Made by a program: the position numbers and the translations under genes. From Arbacia lixula (Eukaryota; Echinodermata; Echinoidea; Arbacioida; Arbaciidae), in NCBI GenBank assembly GCA_963669155.1, contig OZ022576.1, positions 9,922,710-9,986,709 of the forward strand: 64,000 nt of DNA. Direction: 5' to 3'. Below are positions 26,532-37,746 of this stretch, piece after piece (the stretch's first letter is position 1; each line of letters starts with the position of its first letter). The notes under the pieces are model-generated. The model did no database searches. It was given only the letters and a program-made list of their open reading frames with translations, and was not told where the DNA came from.

Positions 26532-26611
26532 ACCGGACGAACGCACACGCAGAAGCTCCAGAGGAGATTAATTTTACGTGAGGCAGCGCGATCGCAATGC
26601 ATTGTGGGATT

Positions 26612-26626
26612 TATTCACCCAAGAAA
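26612..26626 (+). repeat. Left subterminal inverted repeat
   Basis: TATTCACCCAAGAAA, 110 bp inside the left end, pairs with 32562-32576, which ends 79 bp inside the right end. It is a candidate transposase-accessory site by analogy with the 11-bp internal repeats of Drosophila P. Confidence 0.75.
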
Positions 26627-26757
26627 CCCAACTAGAAAGCGCTTTCGCTGTGATTGATCCACGTTCATTTTATCGCCGAGTTTTTACTGAAATTTCGTTC
26701 GTTATTTTATACTTTGGAAGAATATTTCTCTTTTACGTGATAATATGGTAGAGCAGG

Positions 26758-29700
26758 ATGCCGTCTTGTTCTGCAATCAACTGCACAAATCGAGATGTTC
26801 GTGAAAATCGCGAGAAGGGATTGACATTTCACAGGTAAGGAAAAGAGCCACTTTGTAGTCCCAACCGTAGATTTTTGTGTTAGCTGTGTGTAGAGAACGC
26901 TGATAAAAGTTAAGAGAGTTAATCAGATGCTAATATAAGTCAAAGAGGGATGTGTTGAATCAAGTCTGACATGAAATCACCCAATTTTATTATATACAAT
27001 ATGTGAATAAACTTCAAGAGCTGACTTCTGTTATTTCTGTCGTTGGAATGGCGTTGACTGGAACAAAATACCCAACTCGATCAAATCAAATTCTCAACAG
27101 ACCAAAGACAAGTCAAAGAAAAAATCCAAAAGTACACCAAGCAACGCCTCTCACCTCCATCTAACGACCAACAATTTTGTTAATTAACAATGCAAATTAA
27201 ATGTACAGTAATCACGATAATGTTAGACTTATTTTTAAATTCTCCTGAGTGAATGTGGTGAGCTGAGCTGTTGCTTCCATTCTTTTTGAAAAAATTGAGA
27301 GTGGCGCATATGTATGTTGCATGAGACTAACCTGGTCTACCTTTCTCTTGATCACATTAATTGTGTTTGTCACCATTTCTTCAATTAATTGTAATCACTG
27401 TTTTTTTTTCTTCATTTTTTAGGTTTCCTCACTGCAACCCAGATCTGTTGAGAAAATGGGTGGTGAACATGCGGCGGGACAGATGGATGCCAACTGCCAG
27501 GTCGTTTCTATGTTCCAAGCACTTCACACCAGAGAGCTTCCATAGATTTGGACTACGTGTTAAGCTCCATGAGTCTGCTGTGCCAACAATCTTTGACATA
27601 CCTCGCCATCTACAAAAGGTATGTTCTAACTTGTAGATAATCAATATGAGTGTACATATAAGTAAATACTATTATTAAACACTTCCCAAGTTGTAAAAAA
27701 TATGATTTTGAACAGATAAAGGAAAATCAGACAAACGAACCACTGAGATTTCATCAAAATCAGACAAGGACTAGCAAAATCATCACATTTTAAAGCTTTG
27801 CCTTACTTTAGTGAAACAAGCATGTCATGAATTATTTGCAATGAGCAAACTGATATATCCCCGCTTATTCTTTTGTATCCTATTATTTGAAATGATATTC
27901 ATTCAATGTTGTCCACCATTAATTATTGAATGATAGTAGATCATTTTTTGAGAATATTGACTTTAAATACCTGCTAATGGACACCAGTTGGCAGAAATTA
28001 CTTGTATGATTTTTTTTTCACACAAAAAGACAACAAGCATGATTCTTTCTTTGTGATTAAGGACCACAATTTGAATTTATGGAATTAGCTTATTCTTAGT
28101 GATCAGATTTTTTTTCACTCAACAGACTTTTAAATTGCTGTTTGCGTGGGATATTCCTTTTACATTTTGTATTTTATCTCTTTTCTTGATCATTCAGAAA
28201 GTCAACCAACGGAAATGTCCTGCTGTCCGTGTTTCTGCACCGCCTTTGAAGGAACCAGATCTTCATTCTCGTCCACTGCCACAGCAAAGTACATGTGCTG
28301 ATCCTCTGGCTGAGCACAATTATGCTACAATGGACTCGCCAAGGAAATTGAAGCGCAAGTTAAACATGTCCGAAGAAAGACTGGAAAAATGTAGAAAGAA
28401 ACTGAAAGTAGTACATCAACGAACACGACGTTTGAAACGAAAGGTCGAGACCCTGAAAGGTATCATCGATGAGCTACGTAATGAGAAGCTGATTTCTACA
28501 AATTGTGCAGACTTACTCGATGGGACCATTGACGGCATACCTAAAGAAGTGATGACAAGAATCATTGGATGCAAAAAGGGAAAAAAATCATCTGCTTATC
28601 CTGAGGAGCTGAAGTCGTTTGCACTCACATTACAATTCTACTCAGCAAAGGCTTATGAATATGTCAGAAAGTCTTTTGACTTGTGTCTACCCCATCCGCG
28701 CCAACTCCGGAGATGGTATAATAGGATTGATGGCGATCCAGGCTTCACAAAACAAGCGTTCACCTCACTAGCAGGAAAAGTGACCAGAAACAGAGAGGCT
28801 GGTAAAGAGACTGTCATCGCCTTGATGATGGACGAGATGGCGATTCACAAGCATGTGGAATTTGCTGAAGGCAGATATCATGGCTATGTAGATGTTGGGA
28901 ATGGAGTAACAGATGATTCCACGCCATTAGCTAAAGATGCACTTGTGCTCATGGCAGTTTCAGTGAACGAATCCTGGAAGATACCATTAGGATATTTCCT
29001 GATAGAGGGTATGAGCGGAGCAGAAAGGGCTAATCTAGTTCGAGAATGTCTGCTGAGATTAGATGATGTTGGGGTACGTGCTGTATCATTAACATGCGAT
29101 GGACCTTCCTGCCATCTAGCTATGATGAAAGAACTAGGTGCGAACATGAACATCAATGGCTTGGACCCTTCATTCCCACACCCTGCTGACCCTTCTGTAC
29201 ATGTGCATGTAATACTTGATGTCTGTCACATGCTAAAGCTGCTTCGAAATTCGTTTGCAGATGGTGGGATATTCAAAACTGAGGATGGAAAGACAGTGAG
29301 ATGGAAATACATTGATGAACTACATAAGCTTCAGGGAACTGAAGGGCTACGACTTGGTAACAAACTGAAAAATGCCCACATGCAATGGAGAACTCAAAAA
29401 ATGAAAGTGAACTTGGCAGCGCAGGTGTTCAGTGCTAGTGTTGCGGATGCACTGCAGTATTGTGAAGAGAAGCTACAGCTTTCACAATTCCAGGGCTGTG
29501 GTGCAACTGTAGAGTTTCTTCGACATGTGGACTCGGCCTTCGATGCATTGAACAGTAGAAATCCGTTTGGAAGGGGGTTGAAAGCACCGTTGAAAAGCGA
29601 AAACTGTGCATCAGTTCAGCAACGTTTGCAGAGTGCTGAAGTGTTCCTTCTCGGTCTCAAAGACGGATCTGGCAAAAAAATGTGCGAGGGACCAAGGAAA

Positions 29701-30597
29701 ACTGGCTTTGTTGGTTTTGTTGCCAGCATCAGAAGCATTTTGAACTTGTATGATCTACTTGTAGCACCACCCGATGCCCCACTCAAATATATGTTGACGT
29801 ACAAATTTTCTCAGGATCACATTGAACTCTTCTTTTCCGCCCTCAGAGCGCGAGGAGGATTCAGCAATAACCCTACAGCACGACAGTTTAAGGCAGCATA
29901 CAAACGCCTGTTGATGAGGCATCACATAAAGAATGGTACGGGTAACTGTATTCTCCGTGATGACACAACCATTCTTCCCACCGACAGCGCCAATGATGTC
30001 ACAACTATGAACATTGCGAGAAAGTATGATCTCATCCCCAGACAACCCAGCAGGACAGATCATGACTACAGTGACTTGCCAAATATTGAATCGTTATCAG
30101 ACTATAAAGATGCGGCAGTCAACTACATCAGTGGATACATTGTCAAATCTCTTGGGCCGCGTATGGAATGTATGGAATGTGTCAATGCCTTGTCAGCTTG
30201 TGATGGTAAAGCTCATGACTTTGTCACAATGAAAGATCGTGGGAGGCTGCAGAGGCCATCACCTAGCGTCGTGTCCGTATGTAGAGAAACAGAGAAATGT
30301 TTCCAGCGACTTCTAAGAACAACTCAAGGAAAGCTTCCTCAAGGCCATGGAGTGACAACTGCTATCTCTTCCGCAGTTTTGGAGAACACAAGCCGTATGA
30401 ACTTATTTGGTCAGTTGCACCATCACCAGTTTGACACCACAATTGACAACAATCACATTCACAGCATGATCAAGAAAATTGCATCGCGTTATGCTCAGAT
30501 CAAGCTCTACCACTTAGGAAAGGAAACAACAGATGCCGCAACAGGGCCCAAAGTGAGGAAGAAACTAGCCAAAACAATCTTGTTCCGTCATCAATAG
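26758..30597 (+). CDS. P-element/THAP9-like transposase with THAP zinc finger
   Basis: DNA transposase. Exons are 26758-26834, 27423-27618 and 28198-30597 (stop TAG), with GT/AG borders, joining in frame to 890 aa. This is close to the size of vertebrate THAP9. Residues 1-83 form a THAP DNA-binding domain: C5, C10, C56 and H59 give the C2CH zinc ligands, with W38 and the closing AVPTIF at 78-83. Residues about 140-188 are a highly basic, Leu-spaced coiled-coil stretch, likely for oligomerisation. The RNase-H-like catalytic part shows D303 (MMDEM), D392 (CDGPS) and E634 (SQDHIELFF), which fit the acidic triad of P transposases. LDVCHMLKLLRN (432 region) and GGFSNNPTARQFKAAYKRL are family signatures. 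The region between the second Asp and the Glu should hold the GTP-binding insertion typical of the family. VNYISGYIVK (732-741) and a Cys-rich segment follow. No stop or frameshift is seen. The start is the Met that begins the THAP fold (MPSSC). Confidence 0.95.
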
Positions 30598-30784
30598 ACA
30601 TGGAATTCATTGTGGAAAATGAAAATAACTTGAATTTGTCTATGAAGGCATGTATGATCTTAATGAAGTGATGAAAAGAAACTCGCAAAAACAATTTGTT
30701 CCATCATCAATAGACATGGAATTTGTTTCAGAAAATAAAAATAACTTGAATTTGTCTATGGAAGCATGTATGATCTCAATGAAA
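30566..30784 (+). repeat. 116-bp tandem duplication across the transposase stop codon
   Basis: The last codons, the stop and about 70 nt of the 3' untranslated region (30566-30668) recur at about 30681-30784 with a few substitutions. The landmark CATCAATAGACATGGAATT appears at 30590 and again at 30706. The second copy lies past the stop and is not translated. Confidence 0.85.
30734..30739 (+). terminator. Candidate transposase polyadenylation signal
   Basis: AATAAA, 137 nt after the stop. It lies in the second copy of the 116-bp duplication, where the first copy has AATGAAAATAA instead. Confidence 0.45.
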
Positions 30785-31877
30785 ATGATGAAATGATAGC
30801 TTACACATAATTGGTATTTAAATTAGAAGCTTTGAAATTTGGTTGTGTGTTTTGTAGTTTGCATTTTTTTTGTATAAGTAAAGAAAGTTCTTGCCTCACA
30901 TCAGCTCATTTCTGGAATATTTCTTTAACATTGCATGATGACATTTATACTAGTGCACTCTCTATGATGTGTCCATATATGATGCATTTACATGCAGTGG
31001 TGTGCTACACTTTATTTTATATTAAAATACTGTTTATTATGAACTGATATCTGCATCTTATATGAAGTATACACATGTTCAGACAATCTTCCCTTAATTA
31101 CCTCAATTCTACCTTGCAATTAGGCAGCGTTTTACTTTTGTTTTTTGAGCAATTACAATATTATATCTTTTTGAAAAATCTTACATCAGCTAATTACTGG
31201 TCTTTCCGCTACATTGTGTAATATTAGTCAAGATTGGAAAAGATTTTTTTTTCAATTTATGTTTATCAAGTTTTATATTTTTGTACATGTATGGACTGCA
31301 ATCTAAGGGCTATTTTGTGCTTAACTCTGTTTGATATGCTTTTGTGTGCAAGACCACAGCTTACTTCAACTCAACTTTGAAAATTGAAATTTTGTTTGAG
31401 ACAACTGCAGAATTATGTCTTTTGAAATATTTTAGCCTAGTAATGTCAACTCTACCAGAAGTCTATTATTTATATATTTGTGCTACATTACTTACGTATA
31501 ACATTAATCAATCTCAGTTTATGGTGTATCAAGTTAAGTCATGAAGTCATAACCAATTCACAATTGTATATCTGTTTCAGAAAACAATATATTTTTTCTA
31601 CTGCCACATTCACTGCCCTAACCTTCCCCTCCGTTGTTCTAGTGTCTTTGTACTTGAAGTGTTTCGTCCTATACTTAATTTATTACTGATCGATTTTTGT
31701 TTTTTCATTCAAATGTTTTTATCGTTGGGTTTCATTATGTTTTGGTGAATTATTTTTTTTATCAAGTAATATTTTGATGTTACTTTTTATGTTGTTTTTT
31801 GTTGTATTTATTTGTAATTATATTATTTATAGTTAATACTATGTGTGCCAAATGCATTATTTCTGTGTATTGCATGA

Positions 31878-32330
31878 TAAAGAGAGAGAGAGAGGGGGAT
31901 AAGAAGAGGAAGAGAAAATGAGGGGGGAGTAGTAATAAGAGGGAGAGAGAAAGAGAGTAATAAATAGACTAAGAGGGAGAGAGAGATTAATACAAGTGGA
32001 AGATGAAAAGAGGATGGGAGAATGAGTAATGAAAGGAGTAAGAGGAAATTATGGTAAGAGAAAGAGAGTAAGAGGAAATGAGGGAGAGAGTGATAAAAAG
32101 AGGAAGAGAAATAAGGTAGGGGGGATAAAACGAGAATAATAATAATAAATAATAAAGAGATTAAGATAGAAAGATTAATAAAAACAGGAAGATGAAATTA
32201 GGATGAGAGAAAGAGCAATAAAAGGAGTAAGAGGAAATGAGACAGAGTGATAAGAGTCAGAGAAAATGAAGGAGAGAGAAAAATGGACACATGGACAGAA
32301 ACGAGAGATGACTGCATTGATTGAGGGGAA
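31878..32330 (+). repeat. Purine-rich (GA/GGAA) tract in the P element
   Basis: About 450 bp of the plus strand is almost only A and G, in degenerate GAGAGA, AAGAGGAA and GGGAGA units with occasional T (AATAATAA). It is a polypurine tract able to form triplex structures and is non-coding. Confidence 0.85.
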
Positions 32331-32625
32331 AAAAGGTAACAGCCAAATGTTCATGAAGTTATTAAAAACATCAAACTAGAGGCAGTGTTAGAGTCCTAAC
32401 ATTAAATTTCTATAGAATAACCTGTTGCTGTGTGTAACATTGATGATTATGGATTTAAATTTTCAGTATTCTTGCAATGAAAATCATGACACCACTGAAC
32501 TTTACCACGGGTGCATGAACACCTCCATATGTTCACATAGAAATGCATTGAAGGCTTTCGTTTTCTTGGGTGAATAGGATAGGGGGCGCTATACATTGGC
32601 GGGGCTTCGGTGAATCACACGCGCC

Positions 32626-32655
32626 GTCCGTTCCACGTAGTGGTATAGTTCAGTG
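32626..32655 (-). repeat. Right terminal inverted repeat of the P element
   Basis: Exact 30-base reverse complement of 26502-26531, followed directly by the right target duplication GTCTGACC (32656-32663). Confidence 0.93.
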
Positions 32656-33415
32656 GTCTGACCGCGCGAGTGACAGAAGGGGTTGGGGTTGGCCGGGGGT
32701 GGGGGGGGGGGGGGGGGGGGCACATTCGTGCACTCTTTGTCGGATCAAACCCTGAGAACATTCCATCCCTTAGTGTCTTCTTCCTAAGCGGCTACGTTCT
32801 TGTCCATTTTGATTTGTGAAAGACCAATTCATGATTGACGTTACATTTTTCTTGAGTACATCACGCATGACATGTTTTATTAGGAGAGTGCGGCTTCAAT
32901 TCCATATCAAAGATTGAAGATAAGTCTAAAAATAATATTAGACAAACAACTGAACACAAGTGTCCGGACTTACCATGGAAGGCATTTCCGAGAAAAAATA
33001 TTTAGATTCATGAATGCATTGCCATTGAAGGCCAAGGATCACCAGATTCACTTCCGGTAGCTGAGGCTCTGACGGAGATGCATGTGGGCACTTGGATTCA
33101 GATTATAATTCAGATTCCATATTATCCCATGTGCGCCAAAGTTCTTTCTTGGTTGACGTACTCAAACAATTAATGTAATGATATTGTTCTATCCATTTTC
33201 ATACCAGCAAACTGTTTTATCTTCAGATGATTTGATGCATGTTTAAAACATAGGCCTAACCTCCACGCTATAACAGGTCAGTGGCCCGAAGGAACCATCC
33301 ATTTATGCGTTTGCAGTCGATTCACAAATAGAAAGCGGCCTCCGAGGTTCCCCGTTATCATAGCGCCGAGACGAAACACAAGGAACAAACTGAGCCGCGT
33401 GTATGAATGTGTTGT

Positions 33416-33423
33416 GCGTGTGT

Positions 33424-33495
<72 letters not shown>
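33416..33495. repeat. (GT)n microsatellite
   Basis: About 40 GT units with one GA interruption, followed by a G run to about 33508. The Cys-Val and Thr-His open frames over it are artefacts. Confidence 0.97.
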
Positions 33496-33496
<1 letters not shown>

Positions 33497-33744
33497 GGGG
33501 GGGGGGGGCGCATATTACTTTTCTCATGAGAGTCAGTTTATCGCGAGGACACCTTTCCCCCTCCCGCCCCCTCCACATCATAATTGTGATTTTGAATTGT
33601 AAGCTAAATCATGACTTCAAATTATGCTTTTTCTTCAATTATGTAAAAGTTAAGTGTATATACACTGTGTATAATGTATTATGCGCATGACAGTTTGTAT
33701 TAGGACGCTTGACGATAGAATAATATGAGACAGGTAATTGAAAG

Positions 33745-34010
33745 CAGGTCTTCCGCACTTCCTTTCAACTGCCTTAGCCCTATGGTATACATTCCCGCGA
33801 AAAAGAAATATTTTGATTGATAATAAGCACTGCCATTGAAAGTCAGGGACTACAAGGCCAATGTTCTTCCCATATGGCACCGATGTCCACGTGCCTGGAG
33901 CTATTTGGACGACTTTGGTTCACCTTGTACAAGAGACGTCAGATTCCATACAATAATGGTGTTATGAGGGTATGAGTTTCCCATGACAGCAAATTGTCGT
34001 CACAATAAAA
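33745..34010 (+). repeat. Dispersed repeat, copy 2 of 3
   Basis: It shares CAGGTCTTCCG, AAATATTTTGATTGA, AAGCA and TCAnGGACT in order with 39710-39970. It shares CATTGCCATTGAAGG-like and CACTTCC parts with 32957-33120. The copies are diverged and non-coding; the family is unknown. Confidence 0.5.
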
Positions 34011-37000
34011 CACCAGACGCTCTATGATCAACATTCAACCTCACATTTAACGTTTGACAAATAGATTAGGTTTTGATTAATCTAGTCAACCGGATTTGTT
34101 AAGGAATTTTGATGTGAATTTAATATCTTCATGATATTGAGTAGCGATATTCGAAATAATTTAGTATAATGGTTATGATGTCAAGCAACATGACCATTAT
34201 AATGGAGAAGTAATTTTGTTCAAAGAATTATTCATTATTCATATTATTTTCATTACATTGTCGGCTGCAGATTTGGACGCCATTGGAATGAACCTGTATC
34301 TCCCTATCGTGACTTTTTTTGTATCTTCTTCGTCTTCCTCTTGTCCTTTTTTTGACCGAAGTCAGCTCGGACAAAGTATGTCTGCTTTACCGTAGGCGTA
34401 ATAGCGTCATGTAATTAGCGTCATAATTTATTAATTCTGATCATAATATTGTTTATATAATGTGCTAATAAAGGTTATGAACAGTCATTTTTCAGTTTGT
34501 TCCGGTGATATTTGAGTTATGTTTGGACTACCAGAACCGTCAAAATTGCTCTTTCTTCAAGGAAAATGAAATCATAAAATTGATTTGAATGAAAGAAAAT
34601 CAAATTAGTCAAAACGTGAGGAAAATCAGTCATGATACAAGGAACTTGCGAAATTTTGGAAAATCACGTATTCTAGCCCTGGTTGCAAGTAACCTTCAAG
34701 GGCAACTTTCTTGGTCCGAAATGACGGAGAGTACTGGTTTGCCGTTGACCTTGTGTACCATGTGTAAACAAAATAATACACATAGCATCACTGGCCACCC
34801 TTTAGAGAGCAGAACTCATGCCTATTGATTAAGAATGGTAAACACTTATAAGTTATTAATGATATGTCTGTCTTTATTCAATTTTTTGATTGTAAAGTGC
34901 ATAGAGATTATCAATGTTATGTGATATATAAATTTATGATTATTATTATCATAATTATTATTATTATCTCATTCTCTATATTTCTTGAATTTGTTAAATT
35001 CCAAGGAATAATGGGAATTGAATTTGCCTATTTCTACGAAAACAACACAACATTCTTCACACACGTGCTATTCTACAGCGAATGAAAAAATCGGGCCGTC
35101 GAAGCGGAATGTAGGGTTAACGTGATCTGAGTCTACTCCGCACTGGAATACGTGTTCTTGGCGCTAATCGCAGATTGACGCCATCTCCAATGATCACCTC
35201 ATTGGCGCCACTTTGTCTCTACATCATACGTGATTTTCACCTTCTTTAATGTACGTATAGGTTAACCTCATTCCTAGAACAAGTTTGGTATCCCAGTCAT
35301 ACACAAAATAGCCACCTTTTTTACTTTCCGCATGTGCTTTTATTAATGATCTTTTTGTACACTTCTTCAGTTCTGTGCCTTGTCTGAAATGTGAATTATT
35401 GTACGAATTAATATACGTATTAGGTTTCCATTGTGAAAAAAATGTAATAAGAACATGTATGAGATGTCCAGTTCACACCATCGTGGAATTTATCACAAAT
35501 ATTTGGACAGATGGATATCTATAAAAAAAGATTTATTCCGCTATTACCAACACATCCATTTGAGTTCTATAATCACACATTCGGTGGAGCAACTATATTT
35601 CTTTAAAGCTTCCCATAACAATATTTGAAATCTAAGTCTTTGGTTGGAAAATATCACTTCTTTCATAAGTAAGACACACACTTGGCATAGAGCAGCAGGT
35701 TATCCGACACGCAAAGGATTAATAAAACAATCTATGTCAACTAGAATTAAGTCGAGGATTGATCATCTGACTGAACTTATGCAGAGTTCTGTATTTGTTC
35801 AAGAATCACACCCGAGCCACCGAGATGATTATTATCAAAAGAACACGCTAAGAAGGCAACCAAATTATGAGGACCCTGGCGAAGTACAACGGAGTAAGCA
35901 AATATGAAACTTAAGGGCATATCTCAAAACTAGTTTGTAGCTGTATCATTGTGTTTTGCAAAGTTAGTCGTGATAGGGGCAGAACTGCCAAGTGTTCGAG
36001 TGACATGACTGGTGCCAAATAGTTTCATTGAAATAAAGTGATTCAATCATTCAAGCAATTCAAGGGTTTGTATATACAGTGAGGTGGTCACGTCAGTTCA
36101 CATCAAAGTCGGCCATAATATTGTCATACACATGCGAAGAACAAAGTTCGGCTCATTGCATGAATTCCTTAAAGTGAAAAGTATATTGACATATTACAGA
36201 GGGTTGCATTGTGTAAAAAATGAAATGTCTCTTATACTTCAATTGAACCCACATTCTTTTTTGTAGACAGACGATTAGAAGAAGGAAAGTCCAGTCGATT
36301 TCTTCCGTCAGCCTCGCTTAATCTTATGTGTCAGTTCTATGTAAATATTAAACTACTTATGTCGGGTTTTTGGACTTTGATTCATGGCATTTGAATAAGC
36401 AACGTCAGCAATGTCTGTGTTCAAACATATATTAAACTTTATGAAACAAATTCCGTATGGTTATATTTGTTTGTCTAAAAACATGAAAAACCACAGTGAG
36501 CATGCCATTGACGCCATTTTATACATACTTTATAAATATTATAGCGTAAGGTCTATGATCATGACAATGGCAGAATTCAAAATCATACATTTTGTGTAAC
36601 ACTTCAAGAGAAGAATAATTGTAAATTGTATACATGTACAAAGCAATAACATTGCTCACCGTTCTCCACCATTTCCCGTCAATTCATTTGTCTTCCTTCA
36701 TCCTTCCTGCCGCCCGTGTGTTATTTCCTTTCTCTCATTTTTCTTTCTGAACTCATTTTCTTCATTCCATTTCATACTTTAATCATCCATTAAAAATGCA
36801 ATAACTGAAGATGAGATACATTCCAGTTTGTATAGTCCAAATCAATTTTAGACCAGGTCATAATGGGAAGCGGGAGGGGGGGGGGGGTTCCTTTCCTCTA
36901 TGCAAAACCACATACCTACCTCCTGCACCAACTATTATGTTAAAGAACTTGATAAGAACCCTATCCATTCAGAAACTATCTCCTTGAGGCGGGTGAGGGA

Positions 37001-37302
37001 GGACCGGGGTGTGTGTGGGGGGGGGGGGGGGGGGAGTTCTTCCAGGTAACTGTTAAAGTCTCAATACTTTTTTGGTGTAAATTTTGATTACTTCCTTATT
37101 TCAGTGCAACATATTTGTATAGCACTTCATAAACAGAGTTCAAAGTATAATTTTGCACAATAACGTGACGACATCAAAGTACATAATTCAATAAATATAC
37201 TGGTAGCTGAGTACAAGTGAAAATTATTTGAGATTCTTCCATTTCTGTAAATGAATAAAAATTGTTTTTTTTCTGGAAGTTTCACATTTTTCGATTTTTC
37301 AC

Positions 37303-37441
37303 AATCATTTGAGAGCAAATGATTTTCAGCAAGTTTCTAAAATTGAGATTACATGAATTTAACACCATTGACAAAAAGATTGCTCATGATCACCTTTTTG
37401 AAGGCTTTTTGTCTTCCTAGTATAAAGTATATTCCCGTTAA
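37303..37441. mobile_element. Half copy of the TTAA-flanked inverted-repeat element (family F)
   Basis: The order TTTGAGAGCAAATGA, TTTTCAGCAAGTTTCTAAAA, ATGAATTTAA, AAGATTGCT, GAAGGCTTTTTGTCTTCC matches the right half of the element at 50345-50717. It ends at a TTAA (37438-37441). It sits in intron 8 of the SLC22 relic, next to where exon 8 is missing. Confidence 0.75.
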
Positions 37442-37746
37442 CATAAAGTGTGGCCACTGCAGACTGTCGTGAACTTGCAACTAATTTGTGGAAAAGAGAT
37501 ACACCACACTTGAAATAATGACAAGAAACTTCACGTTCTCCCCACCTTCATATTTTTTGTTTAAAAGGGTTAAGTCATTAGATCAGTGCGATGTTGGTGT
37601 TGAATACATAAAATATGGTAATGCTTAATTCGTGATTATGACGTAGGAATTTTCCAGTTGGTTTGAGAGTCCCCTGGCTACATCTAACTTGGTGGCGTGC
37701 AGATGCATTTGTTAATTGATTAGTTTAAGAGGGGCGAACGACCGAT

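Larger units (their letters stand above)
26502..32655 (+). mobile_element. Complete P-element-family DNA transposon (6,154 bp)
   Basis: The ends are perfect 30-bp terminal inverted repeats (26502-26531 and 32626-32655; start CACTGAACTATACC, end GTGGAACGGAC). They are bordered by a perfect 8-bp direct repeat, GTCTGACC. A second, 15-bp inverted pair lies inside each end (26612-26626 and 32562-32576, TATTCACCCAAGAAA), comparable in place to the subterminal repeats of Drosophila P. The single gene is an intact THAP-domain transposase (26758-30597). The 2-kb 3' part is AT-rich and then strongly purine-rich (31878-32330). Perfect ends, a perfect duplication and an unbroken ORF suggest recent insertion and possible activity. 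It lies 1.1 kb upstream of the divergent PEX11 start. Confidence 0.93.
32664..34270. other. Intergenic repeats; no gene recognised
   Basis: It holds a run of about 20 G (32701-32720), a (GT)n tract (33416-33495) with a following G run, and two copies (about 32957-33120 and 33745-34010) of a diverged repeat that recurs at about 39710-39970. Open frames here come from the simple repeats. Confidence 0.5.

Noticed and set aside
28884-30232. Other-frame and antisense open frames within the transposase
   Set aside because: They are shadows of the 890-aa coding sequence.
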